Part shown: positions 17,341-26,817 of the stretch, one piece after another | Layout: every line of letters starts with the position of its first letter | Position numbering within the stretch: the first letter of the stretch is position 1 | Assembly: GCF_048323695.1 (NCBI RefSeq) | Contig: NZ_JBLWFT010000001.1 | Span: forward strand, 558,001 to 622,000 | Direction: 5' to 3' | Length of the DNA: 64,000 nucleotides | DNA from: Aquisalimonas sp007126095 | Lineage (GTDB): Bacteria > Pseudomonadota > Gammaproteobacteria > Nitrococcales > Aquisalimonadaceae | Program-made: the position numbers and the translations under genes | Notes under the pieces: generated by a model | Databases searched by the model: none | Told to the model about the DNA's origin: nothing | The model's input: the letters and a program-made list of their open reading frames with translations, nothing else

Positions 17341-17358
17341 CCTGCTCTCGCGGGCCCT

Positions 17359-17958
17359 TCATTTATCCCACAGATCCAGCAACCTCTCCCGGTTCAGGGC
17401 CAGCCACTGCAGCGCGATAATGGGCATTGCGTTGTTGATGATGCCGTTGTCGAGCATGTCCATTGCTTCATCAAATGGAAGCACGTGGGCGCGGATATCC
17501 TCGTTCTCCTCGTCCAGACCGTGTAGCCCGCCGGCATCCGAGGCGTCCACGCGCGCGCAGTACAGGCTGACCAGCTCCGACGACATGCCCGGGCTCGGGT
17601 AGTAGTCACAGATACGCATCAGCTCCTGCAACTGAAGCCCCGCCTCTTCCCGCGCCTCCCGGTGTGCCACGTCGGCCACCGCCTCCTGCGGTTCCGCAAC
17701 GCCGGCGACCACTTCCATCAGCCAGGCGCCGTTCGGGGCGTCAATGGCCCCGATGCGGAACTGCTCCACCAGCACCACAGCATCCAGTGCGGGATCGTAC
17801 GGCAGCACGGCGGCCACCCGCCCGCGGCGCAACAACTCCCGGGTCATCTCCGGTGTCATGCCGCCGGCAAACAGGCCGTGCTTCAGCCGGTAGCGTTCCA
17901 GCTTGAAGAAGCCGTTGTAAACAACCGTGCTGTCGATGATTTCGAAGTGCTGGCTCAT
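17359..17958 (-). CDS. nudF: ADP-ribose pyrophosphatase (Nudix hydrolase)
   Basis: Hydrolyses ADP-ribose to AMP and ribose-5-phosphate. 199 residues. The Nudix box is GVAEPQEAVADVAHREAREEAG, with all catalytic glutamates. The downstream segment YYPSPGMSSELVSLYCARV is the ADP-ribose-specific region, with a proline about 15 residues after the box as in NudF/TrgB. NudF usually lies beside cpdA in enterics; here it sits 12 bases after rlmD on the same strand. Confidence 0.9.
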   Translation of the reverse strand: MSQHFEIIDSTVVYNGFFKLERYRLKHGLFAGGMTPEMTRELLRRGRVAAVLPYDPALDAVVLVEQFRIGAIDAPNGAWLMEVVAGVAEPQEAVADVAHREAREEAGLQLQELMRICDYYPSPGMSSELVSLYCARVDASDAGGLHGLDEENEDIRAHVLPFDEAMDMLDNGIINNAMPIIALQWLALNRERLLDLWDK

Positions 17959-17970
17959 GGTCGCGTCTCG

Positions 17971-19305
17971 TCAGTTCGGGCGTCGGAACAGGGCCAGGCT
18001 CTCTACGTGAGCGGTGTGCGGGAACATGTCCATCACGCCTGCACATCCCAGCCGGTATCCGTGGTCGTGGACCAGTGTCCCCGCGTCCCGCGCCAGAGTC
18101 GCCGGGTTGCAGGAAATATACAGAATGGTGTCCGCACCCAGGTTGCCCACTCTGGCGATGACCTCGGCGGCACCGGAGCGCGGCGGATCCAGCAGGATTT
18201 TGTTGAAAGGCCGATCCAGCCACTCCGGGGTTTCGTTGTCCGCGGCAAGGTCTGCCACATGGAACCGCACGTTGTCGACGCCGTTGCGGGCTGCGTTCTC
18301 CTGGGCGCGCTCCACCAGTTGCCGGTCACCCTCGACGCCCACCACCTCGCCGGCGCGCGCCGCCAGAGGTAGGGAGAAGTTCCCCAACCCGCAGAAGAGA
18401 TCGAGAATCCGGTCCTGCGACTGCGGCTGCAGGTAGTCCAGCGCCCGCTGCACCATGCTGGTGTTGATCTCGTGATTGACCTGGGTGAAGTCCGTGGGCT
18501 GAAAGACGATCTCCGCCTCATCGGGCGCCGGGTGGTATGCCAGCCGCGGCGATGCGGGCCAGATGGGCGCAACAGTGGTCTCGTTGCCCGGCTGTTCGTA
18601 CACAGCGAAGTCGTGCGCCTGGCCGAAAGCGGTCAGCTCCGCGTAATCTGCCTCCGTAAACGCGCGCAGGTTCCTGAAAACCAGCGCAATGGTCGTCTCG
18701 CCAATGGCCACTTCAATCTGTGGCAAACGATCACGGCATGACAGGCGTGCAATGAGGTCGCTGAGGTCGGTGAGCCGTGCCGCCACCCGTGGATCGAGGA
18801 CATGGCACTCCGTCATGTCAGCAACATAGGGGCTGTGCTTCTCGCGGAACCCGACCAGCACCCGCCCCTTCGCCGGTACGTCCTTCACGGCCAGCCGCGC
18901 CTTGCGGCGGTACCCCCAGATGGGCCCGGTCAGGGGCGGCAGGATCTGGTCAGGCTCCACTCCACCGATGTGGCGGAACTGCTCCAACAGCACGTCCTGC
19001 TTGAAGCGAATCTGCTGTTCCGGGGGCATGTGCTGAAGACTGCAGCCGCCGCAGACCCCGAAGTGTGGGCAGCGCGGCTCGATGCGCTCCGGCGACGCCT
19101 CCAGGACGGCTTCCACGCGCCCCTCGTCGAAGCGGCGGTGGCTCCTGGTGTAGCGCATGCGTACGGTCTCGCCCGGCAGCGCGCCATGGACGAATACTGT
19201 CTTGCCTTCCACGTGGGCAATCCCCCGGCCCTCGTGGCTGAGCGATTCCACGGTCACGTCCACCGGCTCCATCGGAACCCGGGAACGGCGGCGGCGTTTA
19301 CCCAT
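17971..19305 (-). CDS. rlmD: 23S rRNA (uracil-1939-C5)-methyltransferase RlmD
   Basis: 444 residues. An N-terminal TRAM RNA-binding domain (about 12-68) is followed by the four cysteines of a [4Fe-4S] cluster (C79, C85, C88 in CPHFGVCGGC, and C167 in MTECHVLD). The C-terminal methyltransferase has motif I LDLFCGLGNFSLPLA, DPPRSGA and the catalytic cysteine in YISCNPATLARD. The full complement of cluster cysteines separates RlmD from TrmA. The start overlaps the stop of the upstream exonuclease gene by 8 bases. Confidence 0.96.
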   Translation of the reverse strand: MGKRRRRSRVPMEPVDVTVESLSHEGRGIAHVEGKTVFVHGALPGETVRMRYTRSHRRFDEGRVEAVLEASPERIEPRCPHFGVCGGCSLQHMPPEQQIRFKQDVLLEQFRHIGGVEPDQILPPLTGPIWGYRRKARLAVKDVPAKGRVLVGFREKHSPYVADMTECHVLDPRVAARLTDLSDLIARLSCRDRLPQIEVAIGETTIALVFRNLRAFTEADYAELTAFGQAHDFAVYEQPGNETTVAPIWPASPRLAYHPAPDEAEIVFQPTDFTQVNHEINTSMVQRALDYLQPQSQDRILDLFCGLGNFSLPLAARAGEVVGVEGDRQLVERAQENAARNGVDNVRFHVADLAADNETPEWLDRPFNKILLDPPRSGAAEVIARVGNLGADTILYISCNPATLARDAGTLVHDHGYRLGCAGVMDMFPHTAHVESLALFRRPN

Positions 19306-20098
19306 TGCCCGTCTCCTCCAGCGCCTGCCTGGGCCACGCCTCGAGGAAGGCCTGGAAATGGGGGCGTTGCTCGGCTTGCAGCGTCTCCCGCACCAGTGCG
19401 CACTCCCGCGCGTAGGCGGCGCGGTCGAGATGGCCGCGCAGGAGTTGGAAACGCAGCCAGACCAGGTAGGTGTTCAGCACGTCGGTCTCACAGTAGTCGC
19501 GGACGGAGTCGAAGGCGCCGTCCTGGATGGCCTGATGGACCTTGCCGCCGTCCATGCCCATCTTGCCGGGAAAACCACAGAGCGTGGCGATTTCGTCCAG
19601 TGGCGCATTGGCACGCGGCTGGTAGCCGGCGATCATGTCCATGAGGTCGGTGTGGCGCTCGTGGAACCGGTTGAGGTAGTTGTTCCAGCGAAACCCCTGC
19701 TCCGTCGCCCCGGTCTCCCAGTAACGGGGTGCACTGAGTCCGTGCTTGAGGGCGCGGTAGTGCAGCACCGGCAGATCGAAGCCGCTGCCGTTCCAGGACA
19801 CCAGCGTCGGGGTGAAACGGTCGATGCCGTCGTAGAAGCGCTGGATCAGGTCGGCCTCGTCGTCACCACCCTCGCCCAGGGACCACACCTTGAAGCGGTC
19901 GCCACTGCGCATGGCGATGGAGATCACCACCACGCGGTGGAGGTGCAGGCGCAGAAAGTCCGAGCCGCCGGTTTCCTGTCGTCGCAGCGCGAAGCCGGCC
20001 TCGGCAACGGCATCGTCGTCAAGCCCGTCCAGCCCGTGTAGACGCCGCAGCCCTTCCAGGTCCGGCACGGTTTCGATATCGAAAACGAATACGGTCAT
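19298..20098 (-). CDS. Predicted 3'-5' exonuclease related to the PolB exonuclease domain
   Basis: 266 residues from the ATG at 20098, 4 bases after the cysM stop. The opening VFVFDIETVPD carries the D-x-E of DEDD exonucleases. LVSWNGSGFDLPVL is ExoII, and DYCETDVLNTYLVWLR is ExoIII with its aspartate. No polymerase domain is present. Members of this family (COG3298) are uncharacterised stand-alone proofreading-type nucleases. It is translationally coupled to rlmD and follows cysM closely. Confidence 0.85.
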   Translation of the reverse strand: MTVFVFDIETVPDLEGLRRLHGLDGLDDDAVAEAGFALRRQETGGSDFLRLHLHRVVVISIAMRSGDRFKVWSLGEGGDDEADLIQRFYDGIDRFTPTLVSWNGSGFDLPVLHYRALKHGLSAPRYWETGATEQGFRWNNYLNRFHERHTDLMDMIAGYQPRANAPLDEIATLCGFPGKMGMDGGKVHQAIQDGAFDSVRDYCETDVLNTYLVWLRFQLLRGHLDRAAYARECALVRETLQAEQRPHFQAFLEAWPRQALEETGNG

Positions 20099-20102
20099 GG
20101 GG

Positions 20103-20993
20103 TCAGTCCGGGAAGACGCCGGACGAGAGATACCGGTCGCCGCGGTCGCAGACAATGGTGACGATGGTGGCATTCTCCACCTCGGCGGAGAGTTGCAGCG
20201 CCGCGAACAGCGTGCCGCCCGACGACACGCCGGCCATGATGCCTTCCTCGGCGGCCAGCCGCCGGGTCATTTCTTCCGCCTGCGCCTGGCTCACGTCGAT
20301 GATGCGATCGACCCGCTCCGGCTCGTAGATTTTCGGCAAATAGGCCTCCGGCCACCGGCGGATGCCCGGAATCTGGGAGCCGTCGTCCGGTTGCACACCC
20401 ACGATCTGTACGTCCGGCACCGTTTCCTTGAAATAGCGTGACGTGCCCATGATGGTGCCGGTGGTGCCCATGGACGAGACGAAATGCGTTACCGCGCCCC
20501 GGGTGTCGCGCCAGATCTCGGGGCCCGTGCCCTCGTAATGGGCGCGCCAGTTGTCGGGGTTGGCGAACTGATCCAGAACCCGCCCCCGTCCCTCGCTCTG
20601 CATGCGTTGGGCGAGGTCACGGGCCTCTTCCATGCCCCCTTCCTGGGAGACCAGTACAAGCTCTGCTCCGTAGGCGCGCATGGAGGCGCGGCGCTCCGCG
20701 GTCATGTGCTCGGGCATGATCAGCACCATCCGGTATCCGCGGATGGCTGCTGCCATGGCCAGCGCGATGCCGGTGTTCCCGCTGGTCGCTTCGATCAGGG
20801 TGTCACCGGGCCTGATTTCACCCCGTTCCTCTGCGCGCCGGATCATGCTCATGGCGGGCCGGTCCTTCACCGAGCCCGCGGGGTTGTTGCCCTCGAGCTT
20901 CAGGAGGATGGTATTGGTGGTGTCACCGGCAAGTCGCTGCAATCGAACAAGCGGGGTGTTGCCGACGAAGTCTTCTACGGTTGGGTATGTCAT
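20103..20993 (-). CDS. cysM: Cysteine synthase B
   Basis: Makes cysteine from O-acetylserine and sulfide or thiosulfate with PLP. 296 residues. PLP lysine K43 lies in PAGSVKDRPA; the phosphate loop and substrate loop are in TSGNTGIA (70-77). The segment HYEGTGPEIWRDT and the short loop after it fit CysM rather than CysK. It heads a minus-strand unit with the exonuclease and rlmD genes. A stable hairpin lies in its leader at 21040-21064. Confidence 0.94.
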   Translation of the reverse strand: MTYPTVEDFVGNTPLVRLQRLAGDTTNTILLKLEGNNPAGSVKDRPAMSMIRRAEERGEIRPGDTLIEATSGNTGIALAMAAAIRGYRMVLIMPEHMTAERRASMRAYGAELVLVSQEGGMEEARDLAQRMQSEGRGRVLDQFANPDNWRAHYEGTGPEIWRDTRGAVTHFVSSMGTTGTIMGTSRYFKETVPDVQIVGVQPDDGSQIPGIRRWPEAYLPKIYEPERVDRIIDVSQAQAEEMTRRLAAEEGIMAGVSSGGTLFAALQLSAEVENATIVTIVCDRGDRYLSSGVFPD

Positions 20994-21039
20994 GGCGTCT
21001 TCGCATTCAAACCTGTTTGCGACTCCGTGAGCCTGATTG

Positions 21040-21064
21040 CCGGCGGCAGTGAGGCTGCCGCCGG
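21040..21064. repeat. Perfect hairpin in the cysM/gacS intergenic region
   Basis: CCGGCGGCAG-TGAGG-CTGCCGCCGG is a perfect 10-bp inverted repeat with a 5-base loop. No T-run follows on either strand, so it is not a clear terminator. It lies 46 bases upstream of the cysM start and would fall in its leader RNA if transcription begins further out. Confidence 0.6.
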
Positions 21065-21215
21065 GGCCTTATTCTCGCCTAGAACGGCCTGCCGGTGGAA
21101 GGCTCACCGTGCCGCCACCCTGCGAGAGCGTTCCGCGACGCGATGGAACAAGAACCTGTACTATGCGGGTTCTCCATGGAATGACGGGACGCCGCTCGAT
21201 AAGGACTGACCACCC

Positions 21216-23978
21216 ATGCGCTGGGGACTGGGAACTCGAATTTTTCTGCTCGCCGTTCTGGCGCCAATGGTGGCCGCAACGGTTCTCGTGGGATACCTGC
21301 TGGTGAGCCGTGCGCATGATATCCACGAGCAACTCGCGGACCGCGGCGAAACCGTGGCCCGGCAACTGGCCCCCGCACTCCGCGATCCTCTATCCCAGGG
21401 CCAGGATGCCGCGCTCCACCAGATCGCGACGGCGGCGAGGCTCGACCCGGCCATCTCGACGGTGACCATTCAGCGCGCCGATGGTCGCGTCGTGGTGCGC
21501 CAGACGAACGAAAACGGTCAGTTGCGCGCGGAAGGCTGGATGGTCGATTTGGGCAGCATGCTGCTTGGTCTGCAGCAGACACCGAGCTTCCGCGTGCCGG
21601 TGGTCGAGTCGCCGGCGCCCCTGCTCGATCGGCTGCCCCTGGATAGCGGCATGCAGCCGATTGGCTGGGTGGTTGTCGATGTGGACGCCACGCCCTACCT
21701 CCACCGGGAAGCGGTCATGGCCGCGAGGGCTGCGGCCGTGCTCGGCGTGGTTCTGCTGGTGAGCCTGATGCTTGCCTACCTGGCCAGGCGCAGCGTAACC
21801 CGTCCGGTTACCCGTCTCACGGAGACGATCCGTCGCCTGGGCGCCGGCGATCTAAGGGCCCGTGTCCACTTGCTCGCAGGTGGCGAGATCGGTCTGCTGG
21901 CCCGGACTGTCAACCGCATGGCCATCCGGCTGGAACGCACCGAACGGGATCTGAACGAGCAGATCGAACAGGCAACCAGGGAGCTTCGTGAAACACTGGA
22001 AGCCGTAGAGATCCAGAATGTCGAACTGGACATTGCGCGCAAACGCGCACTGGAAGGCAGCAAGGTCAAATCCGAGTTTCTGGCCAACATGAGCCACGAG
22101 ATTCGCACGCCGATCAACGGCATTCTCGGCTTCACCGATCTGCTATCCCACTCCCAGCTTGATGACGAACAGCGCGATTACGTGGCCACGATCCGGGAGT
22201 CGAGCACCAACCTGCTCTCCCTGGTGAATGACATCCTGGATTTCTCCAAGATCGAAGCCGGAAAGCTGGTGATCGACAATGTCGCCTTCGATATGCGGGA
22301 CTGCATCGAAGAGGTGATGTCGCTGATGGCGCCGGCGGCCTACGGCAAGAGTCTGGAATTGGTACATCTTATCTATGAGGACGTCCCGTGCCGGTTGTTC
22401 GGTGACCCCATCCGCGTACGCCAGATCCTCACCAATCTGGTTCACAACGCCATCAAGTTCACGCCCCAGGGGCGCGTCGTGGTACGCGTCATGCTGGACG
22501 AGGACGGCGACGACCGCGTGCGCATCCGCATCTCGGTTACTGATACTGGCATCGGGCTCAAGCAGGACGAGCAGGACAAGCTGTTCCAGGCATTCAGCCA
22601 GGCGGATACATCCATCACACGTCGGTTCGGCGGTGCCGGGCTTGGCCTGATTATCTGCAAGAAGCTGGTGGAGCAGATGGGTGGCGCCATCGGGCTCGAC
22701 AGCAGACCGGGGACGGGGTCGACGTTCTGGTTCACGCTCGAGTGCGTGAAGCAGCGCAGCTCGGAGCGGGACGACCGTCCTCTGGTTCGTCGCAACCCCC
22801 TGGAGAGCAAACGTGTTCTCCTGCATGACACGTCCACTCTCAGTCGGCTTGCGGTTCGGCATCTCCTGGAATCCTGGGAGATGGAGATTCGTGACGAGGA
22901 GAATGGCGATATCTTTCTTTCGGCGACCCGTAATGATCCGGCATGGGATTGTGTGATCCTCGGGCTGTCCCGCGAGGAGCTGAACCGGCGTTACTTCCGG
23001 GATCTCATGGCTCAGGCGCGGACACTGGAGGTGCCTGTCGTGGTTCTCGCCAGCTCGGTGGACCGCAACGAACTGCGAAGCCTGTATCAGCAGGGTGCCC
23101 AGACTTGCCTGCCCAAGGCGGTTCGACGGCAGACGCTCTACCGTGAACTGTGCCGTGTGCTTGCGTCTGCCGCCAATCCGCTGGATGCCGACACGCAGCA
23201 GCTTCTGCCCGCGGCATTCCAGCCACGGTCGGCGGAACCGCCCGTGGAGGCGCAGAGCCGGTTTCACGGCACGCAGGTACTGGTAGTCGACGACAACGCC
23301 ATCAACCGTAAACTGGTGTCCACCATTCTGCGCCGCCAGGGGGCGGAGGTGGACGAGGCTGCCGATGGGCGGCGCGCGGTGGAGCGCTGCGCGGCGATGG
23401 ATTACCCGTTGGTGTTCATGGACATCCACATGCCGTCACTCAGTGGTGAAGCCGCCTACCAGCAGATATGCGCCAACGCCCGCCATCGCGGCGCGCCGGC
23501 CCCCCGGGTGGTCGCGTTGACGGCCAACGCCATGCCCGGCGAGCGGGACCGGCTGACCCGCCTCGGTATGGACGAATGCCTCATCAAGCCGGTGACGGAA
23601 GCCCAGGTGATTCACCAGCTGCGCCTGGTGGGCGATCGCCCGGTGGCCGATGACGCTCCGGATCCGACGGAGTCAGTCTCTGTGTACGCGGAGCTGGGCA
23701 CCGAGATGCGCGACATGCTGATTGCAGAGTTGCCTGAACACCGGCGTGCCATCCGCAGCGCCTACCGGCGGGGCGAGCTGGATGCGCTGCGGGATTACGT
23801 CCATCGCCTCAATGGCGCGGCCAGCGTCTGTCGTGCGGAGACCCTTCAGCGCGCCTGTGATGCGCTTGAACGTTCCGTGGTGGATAACCATCGCGTGGAT
23901 ATTCCGGCGGGAGTTGAACGGGTGGTCCGAGCCATCAACGACCTGCTGGATGACGAGCTGCGTCGGCAACAGGACTAG
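21216..23978 (+). CDS. gacS: GacS/BarA hybrid sensor histidine kinase
   Basis: 920 residues with the tripartite GacS/BarA layout. Two membrane helices (about 8-30 and 165-190) bracket a periplasmic sensor, followed by a HAMP domain and HisKA with H294 (ANMSHEIRTPINGILGF). The ATPase domain has HNAIKF, DTGIGL and GGAGLGL. A first receiver-like domain (about 530-645) lacks the phospho-acceptor aspartate (VILGLSREE). A true receiver follows with D736 (FMDIHMP) and a KP lysine, then an Hpt domain with H863 (YVHRLNGAA). It presumably drives the GacA homologue at 11.4-12.0 kb. The start has AAGGA 10 bases upstream. The 3' end overlaps acpS by 4 bases, tail to tail. Confidence 0.93.
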   Translation: MRWGLGTRIFLLAVLAPMVAATVLVGYLLVSRAHDIHEQLADRGETVARQLAPALRDPLSQGQDAALHQIATAARLDPAISTVTIQRADGRVVVRQTNENGQLRAEGWMVDLGSMLLGLQQTPSFRVPVVESPAPLLDRLPLDSGMQPIGWVVVDVDATPYLHREAVMAARAAAVLGVVLLVSLMLAYLARRSVTRPVTRLTETIRRLGAGDLRARVHLLAGGEIGLLARTVNRMAIRLERTERDLNEQIEQATRELRETLEAVEIQNVELDIARKRALEGSKVKSEFLANMSHEIRTPINGILGFTDLLSHSQLDDEQRDYVATIRESSTNLLSLVNDILDFSKIEAGKLVIDNVAFDMRDCIEEVMSLMAPAAYGKSLELVHLIYEDVPCRLFGDPIRVRQILTNLVHNAIKFTPQGRVVVRVMLDEDGDDRVRIRISVTDTGIGLKQDEQDKLFQAFSQADTSITRRFGGAGLGLIICKKLVEQMGGAIGLDSRPGTGSTFWFTLECVKQRSSERDDRPLVRRNPLESKRVLLHDTSTLSRLAVRHLLESWEMEIRDEENGDIFLSATRNDPAWDCVILGLSREELNRRYFRDLMAQARTLEVPVVVLASSVDRNELRSLYQQGAQTCLPKAVRRQTLYRELCRVLASAANPLDADTQQLLPAAFQPRSAEPPVEAQSRFHGTQVLVVDDNAINRKLVSTILRRQGAEVDEAADGRRAVERCAAMDYPLVFMDIHMPSLSGEAAYQQICANARHRGAPAPRVVALTANAMPGERDRLTRLGMDECLIKPVTEAQVIHQLRLVGDRPVADDAPDPTESVSVYAELGTEMRDMLIAELPEHRRAIRSAYRRGELDALRDYVHRLNGAASVCRAETLQRACDALERSVVDNHRVDIPAGVERVVRAINDLLDDELRRQQD

Positions 23979-24358
23979 GTCGCTTCAGCAACCACGAAGG
24001 CCAGTGCGTAGGCGCCTTCGTCTGTAATGCTGACGTGCCAGGAACCGATACCCAGAGTCTGTGCCGTCGTCGCGCCCTGCCCGGTCAGGTGCAATGCGGG
24101 CGCTCCCGCCGTGGTGGCGCTGACGTGCAGATCATGGAACCCGAGCGCGCCGCCGATTCCAGTACCCATGGCTTTGGCGGCCGCTTCCTTTACCGCCCAG
24201 CGGCGGGCGAGAAAGCCACCCGGATCCCCGTGGTGCCGCCAGCGCTCCAGTTCCGCGCCAACCAGTACCCGGCCGGCAAAGCGTTCGCCATGGCGAGCGA
24301 GCACACGGCGCACCCGTGCGATCTCCACCAGGTCGGTGCCGATACCAACGATGCTCAC
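23975..24358 (-). CDS. acpS: Holo-[acyl-carrier-protein] synthase
   Basis: Transfers 4'-phosphopantetheine from CoA to apo-ACP. 127 residues. Magnesium ligands D9 (GIGTDLVEI) and E58 (RRWAVKEAAAKAMGTG) are in place. Start and pdxJ stop overlap as ATGA. It is the last gene of the minus-strand run that begins at rpoE. Confidence 0.96.
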   Translation of the reverse strand: MSIVGIGTDLVEIARVRRVLARHGERFAGRVLVGAELERWRHHGDPGGFLARRWAVKEAAAKAMGTGIGGALGFHDLHVSATTAGAPALHLTGQGATTAQTLGIGSWHVSITDEGAYALAFVVAEAT

Positions 24359-25101
24359 CGCGCCACGCCCCGAATCAGCGCCTTCATGTCCCTGACCGCC
24401 TGCTCCATGCCGGCGAAGATGGCACGCGCCACGATGCCATGACCGATGTTGAGTTCGTTCATGCCAGAGATGGCCGCGATCGCTTCCGTATTGTGGTAGT
24501 GCAGGCCGTGTCCGGCGTTGACGATCAGTCCCTGTTCGAGGCCCAACTCCGTACCCCGGCGGATGCGGTCGAGTTCGTCTTGCATGGCGGCCTCGTCGCC
24601 GGCGTCGGCATAGCGCCCCGTGTGCAACTCGATCACCGGCGCGCCGACCTCCCTGGCCGCCATGATCTGTCGGGCCTCCGCGTCAATGAACAGCGATACC
24701 TGAACTCCGGCGGCCTCCAGTCGCGAGCAGGCCTCGCGCACCCGGTCGGGTTGCCCCGCCACGTCGAGCCCCCCTTCCGTGGTGAGTTCTTCCCGGCGCT
24801 CCGGCACCAGACAGCAGTGGGAGGGTTTGAGCTGTTCTGCGATGCCGAGCATCTCGTCCGTGACCGCCATCTCCAGGTTCATGGGGGTCTGCATCACCGT
24901 CGCAAGACGCCAGAGGTCGGCGTCCTGGATGTGCCGGCGATCTTCGCGTAGGTGCAGCGTGATACCGTCGGCACCGCCCTGCTCCGCCAGCAGCGCCGCC
25001 TGCACGGGGTCGGGGTATCGTGTCCCGCGCGCCTGCCGGAGGGTGGCCACGTGGTCGATGTTGACACCCAGGAGCACCCCTGCCTGGTGATGTGCGCTCA
25101 T
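24355..25101 (-). CDS. pdxJ: Pyridoxine 5'-phosphate synthase
   Basis: Condenses 1-deoxyxylulose-5-phosphate and 3-amino-1-hydroxyacetone phosphate to pyridoxine phosphate. 248 residues. Family marks are GVNIDHVATLRQARGT near the N-terminus, GADGITLHLREDRRHI, and the phosphate-binding GLHYHNTEAI and ELNIGHGIVARAI near the end. It overlaps recO and acpS by 4 bases each (ATGA), so the three are translationally coupled. Confidence 0.97.
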   Translation of the reverse strand: MSAHHQAGVLLGVNIDHVATLRQARGTRYPDPVQAALLAEQGGADGITLHLREDRRHIQDADLWRLATVMQTPMNLEMAVTDEMLGIAEQLKPSHCCLVPERREELTTEGGLDVAGQPDRVREACSRLEAAGVQVSLFIDAEARQIMAAREVGAPVIELHTGRYADAGDEAAMQDELDRIRRGTELGLEQGLIVNAGHGLHYHNTEAIAAISGMNELNIGHGIVARAIFAGMEQAVRDMKALIRGVAR

Positions 25102-25850
25102 GTTGCTGACTCCTCTCCGCCGGGGCCGGTCCGCCGTCGCAGGCTCTGGTAGAGGGCACGACTCTGCAACGGCCGGTCGCCAATATACAGCCGCAGTGCG
25201 GCGCTTGTCAGACGCTGCATCTCGGCGCGCAGGGCGGGGTCGTCGAGCCGCGCCTGGTCCAGCGCCAGCAATGCGTCACCGGAGATGAGCAAACCGCTTC
25301 CACCCGGCGCCGCCGGGACCGGCCCGTATTCAAGCTCGTAGCGGTAGGTCACCCCGGGTTCGACTCGGGACTGACCGTCGGCCGTTGTGTCCAGTAGCAG
25401 GCCGTAACCCAGCGCACCCAGAAGCCGTTTCTCAAAATGCCGCAGCGGCGCGTCTTCGGCCGCATCGGCGGCTGCGAGCGAGATGAGCGCATCCCCGTAG
25501 GCCGCGAACACGTCCGGTTCCGGGTTTTCGCGCCGCAGCAGCCGCAGTACCAGTTCGCTCAGATAGAATGCGGCTGCGAGCCGCGTTCCTTGAAAACGCA
25601 GCGGTCGGCCGCCCGATTCCGCACCCGTGAGGGTGGCAAGCTCGCCGCGGCCACGCCAGGTCACGAGCACCGGCTGGAACGGTTCCAGCACCCCGCGCCA
25701 GCGCGATTTCTGGCCTCGGGCTCCCCGCGCCACTGCGCCGACGCGGCCATGTTCTTCCGTCAGGAGCTCCAGCAACAGGCTGGTATCCCGATAGGGCCGA
25801 CGGTGCACCACCCAGGCCGGAATCCATTGATCCCCTTGGCTTGTCGGCAT
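25098..25850 (-). CDS. recO: DNA repair protein RecO
   Basis: Helps RecR load RecA at gaps and anneals SSB-coated strands. 250 residues, normal length. The N-terminal OB fold (AWVVHRRPYRDTSLLLELLTEEHGRV, about 12-37; KSRWRGVLEPFQPVLV) is followed by the helical domain (FYLSELVLRLLRRENPEPDVF). The usual zinc cysteines are absent, as in many gammaproteobacterial forms. It sits between era and pdxJ, the standard order. Confidence 0.94.
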   Translation of the reverse strand: MPTSQGDQWIPAWVVHRRPYRDTSLLLELLTEEHGRVGAVARGARGQKSRWRGVLEPFQPVLVTWRGRGELATLTGAESGGRPLRFQGTRLAAAFYLSELVLRLLRRENPEPDVFAAYGDALISLAAADAAEDAPLRHFEKRLLGALGYGLLLDTTADGQSRVEPGVTYRYELEYGPVPAAPGGSGLLISGDALLALDQARLDDPALRAEMQRLTSAALRLYIGDRPLQSRALYQSLRRRTGPGGEESAT

Positions 25851-25893
25851 CCTGGTTCCCGTTCTACCTCATGCCAGAGGAGGACTGGCCCGC

Positions 25894-26817
25894 TCAGTTC
25901 TCATCGTAACCCAGGCTCTTCATGGCGCGCTCGTCATCCGCCCACCCTTCGCGGATCTTCACCCAGAGCTCCAGGTGGACCTTTTTCTCTACCAGGTGCT
26001 CGATCTGACGGCGCGCCTGCTGCCCGATGCGCTTGAGCTGCTGCCCGCCGTTGCCGATCACGATCGCCTTCTGTCCGTCCCGCTCGACCCATATCACTGC
26101 GGAGATCCGGATGAGCCTGTCACTCTCCTCGAAGGCTTCCAACGCGACGGATGTCGAGTACGGAACCTCCTGGCCGAGGGTACGCATCAGCTGCTCCCGG
26201 ATCAGTTCGGCGACAAGGAAGCGCTGGCTGCGGTCCGTGACCTGATCTTCGGGGAAATAGAACACCGACTCGGGCAGATACCCCCGGATAATCTCTTCCA
26301 GCGGCTCCACGTTCTGCCCCTTCTCCGCGGACAGCGGAACAATCTCGGCGAACGGGTGACGCCCGGCGAGCTCTTCCAGAAACGGCAACAGCTCTTCCTT
26401 CTGTGGGATGAGGTCGACCTTGTTCACCACGGCGATCACGGGGCGATTGATCTGCCGCAGGTGCTCCAGCACGAGCTCGTCGTCGTCGGTCCAGCGATGG
26501 GGCTCCACCAGCATCACCACCACATCCACATCGCGCAGTGCCGTGACCGCAGAGCGGTTCAGGTACCGGTTCAGGGCCTTCTTCTGTCGGCCGTGCAGGC
26601 CCGGCGTGTCCACGTAGATGAACTGGGTATCATCCCGTGTCTGCACGCCGAGGATACTGTTGCGGGTGGTCTGTGGGCGGCGCGAGACGATGCTCAGTTT
26701 CATCCCGAGCAGACGGTTCAGCAGCGTGGACTTGCCCACGTTGGGGCGCCCGACAAGGCCGATATAGCCGCAGCGCTGCGTACGATCGCCGCTGGCGGCG
26801 GAGTCCGAGTCAGTCAT
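25894..26817 (-). CDS. era: GTPase Era
   Basis: Ribosome-assembly GTPase that binds 16S rRNA near its 3' end. 307 residues. G1 is GRPNVGKS (23-30), G2 RPQTTRN, G3 DTPGLH, G4 NKVD and G5 SAEKG. The C-terminal KH domain carries IVIGNGGQQLKRIGQQAR. Its start overlaps the end of rnc by 8 bases, the classical rnc-era coupling. Confidence 0.98.
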   Translation of the reverse strand: MTDSDSAASGDRTQRCGYIGLVGRPNVGKSTLLNRLLGMKLSIVSRRPQTTRNSILGVQTRDDTQFIYVDTPGLHGRQKKALNRYLNRSAVTALRDVDVVVMLVEPHRWTDDDELVLEHLRQINRPVIAVVNKVDLIPQKEELLPFLEELAGRHPFAEIVPLSAEKGQNVEPLEEIIRGYLPESVFYFPEDQVTDRSQRFLVAELIREQLMRTLGQEVPYSTSVALEAFEESDRLIRISAVIWVERDGQKAIVIGNGGQQLKRIGQQARRQIEHLVEKKVHLELWVKIREGWADDERAMKSLGYDEN

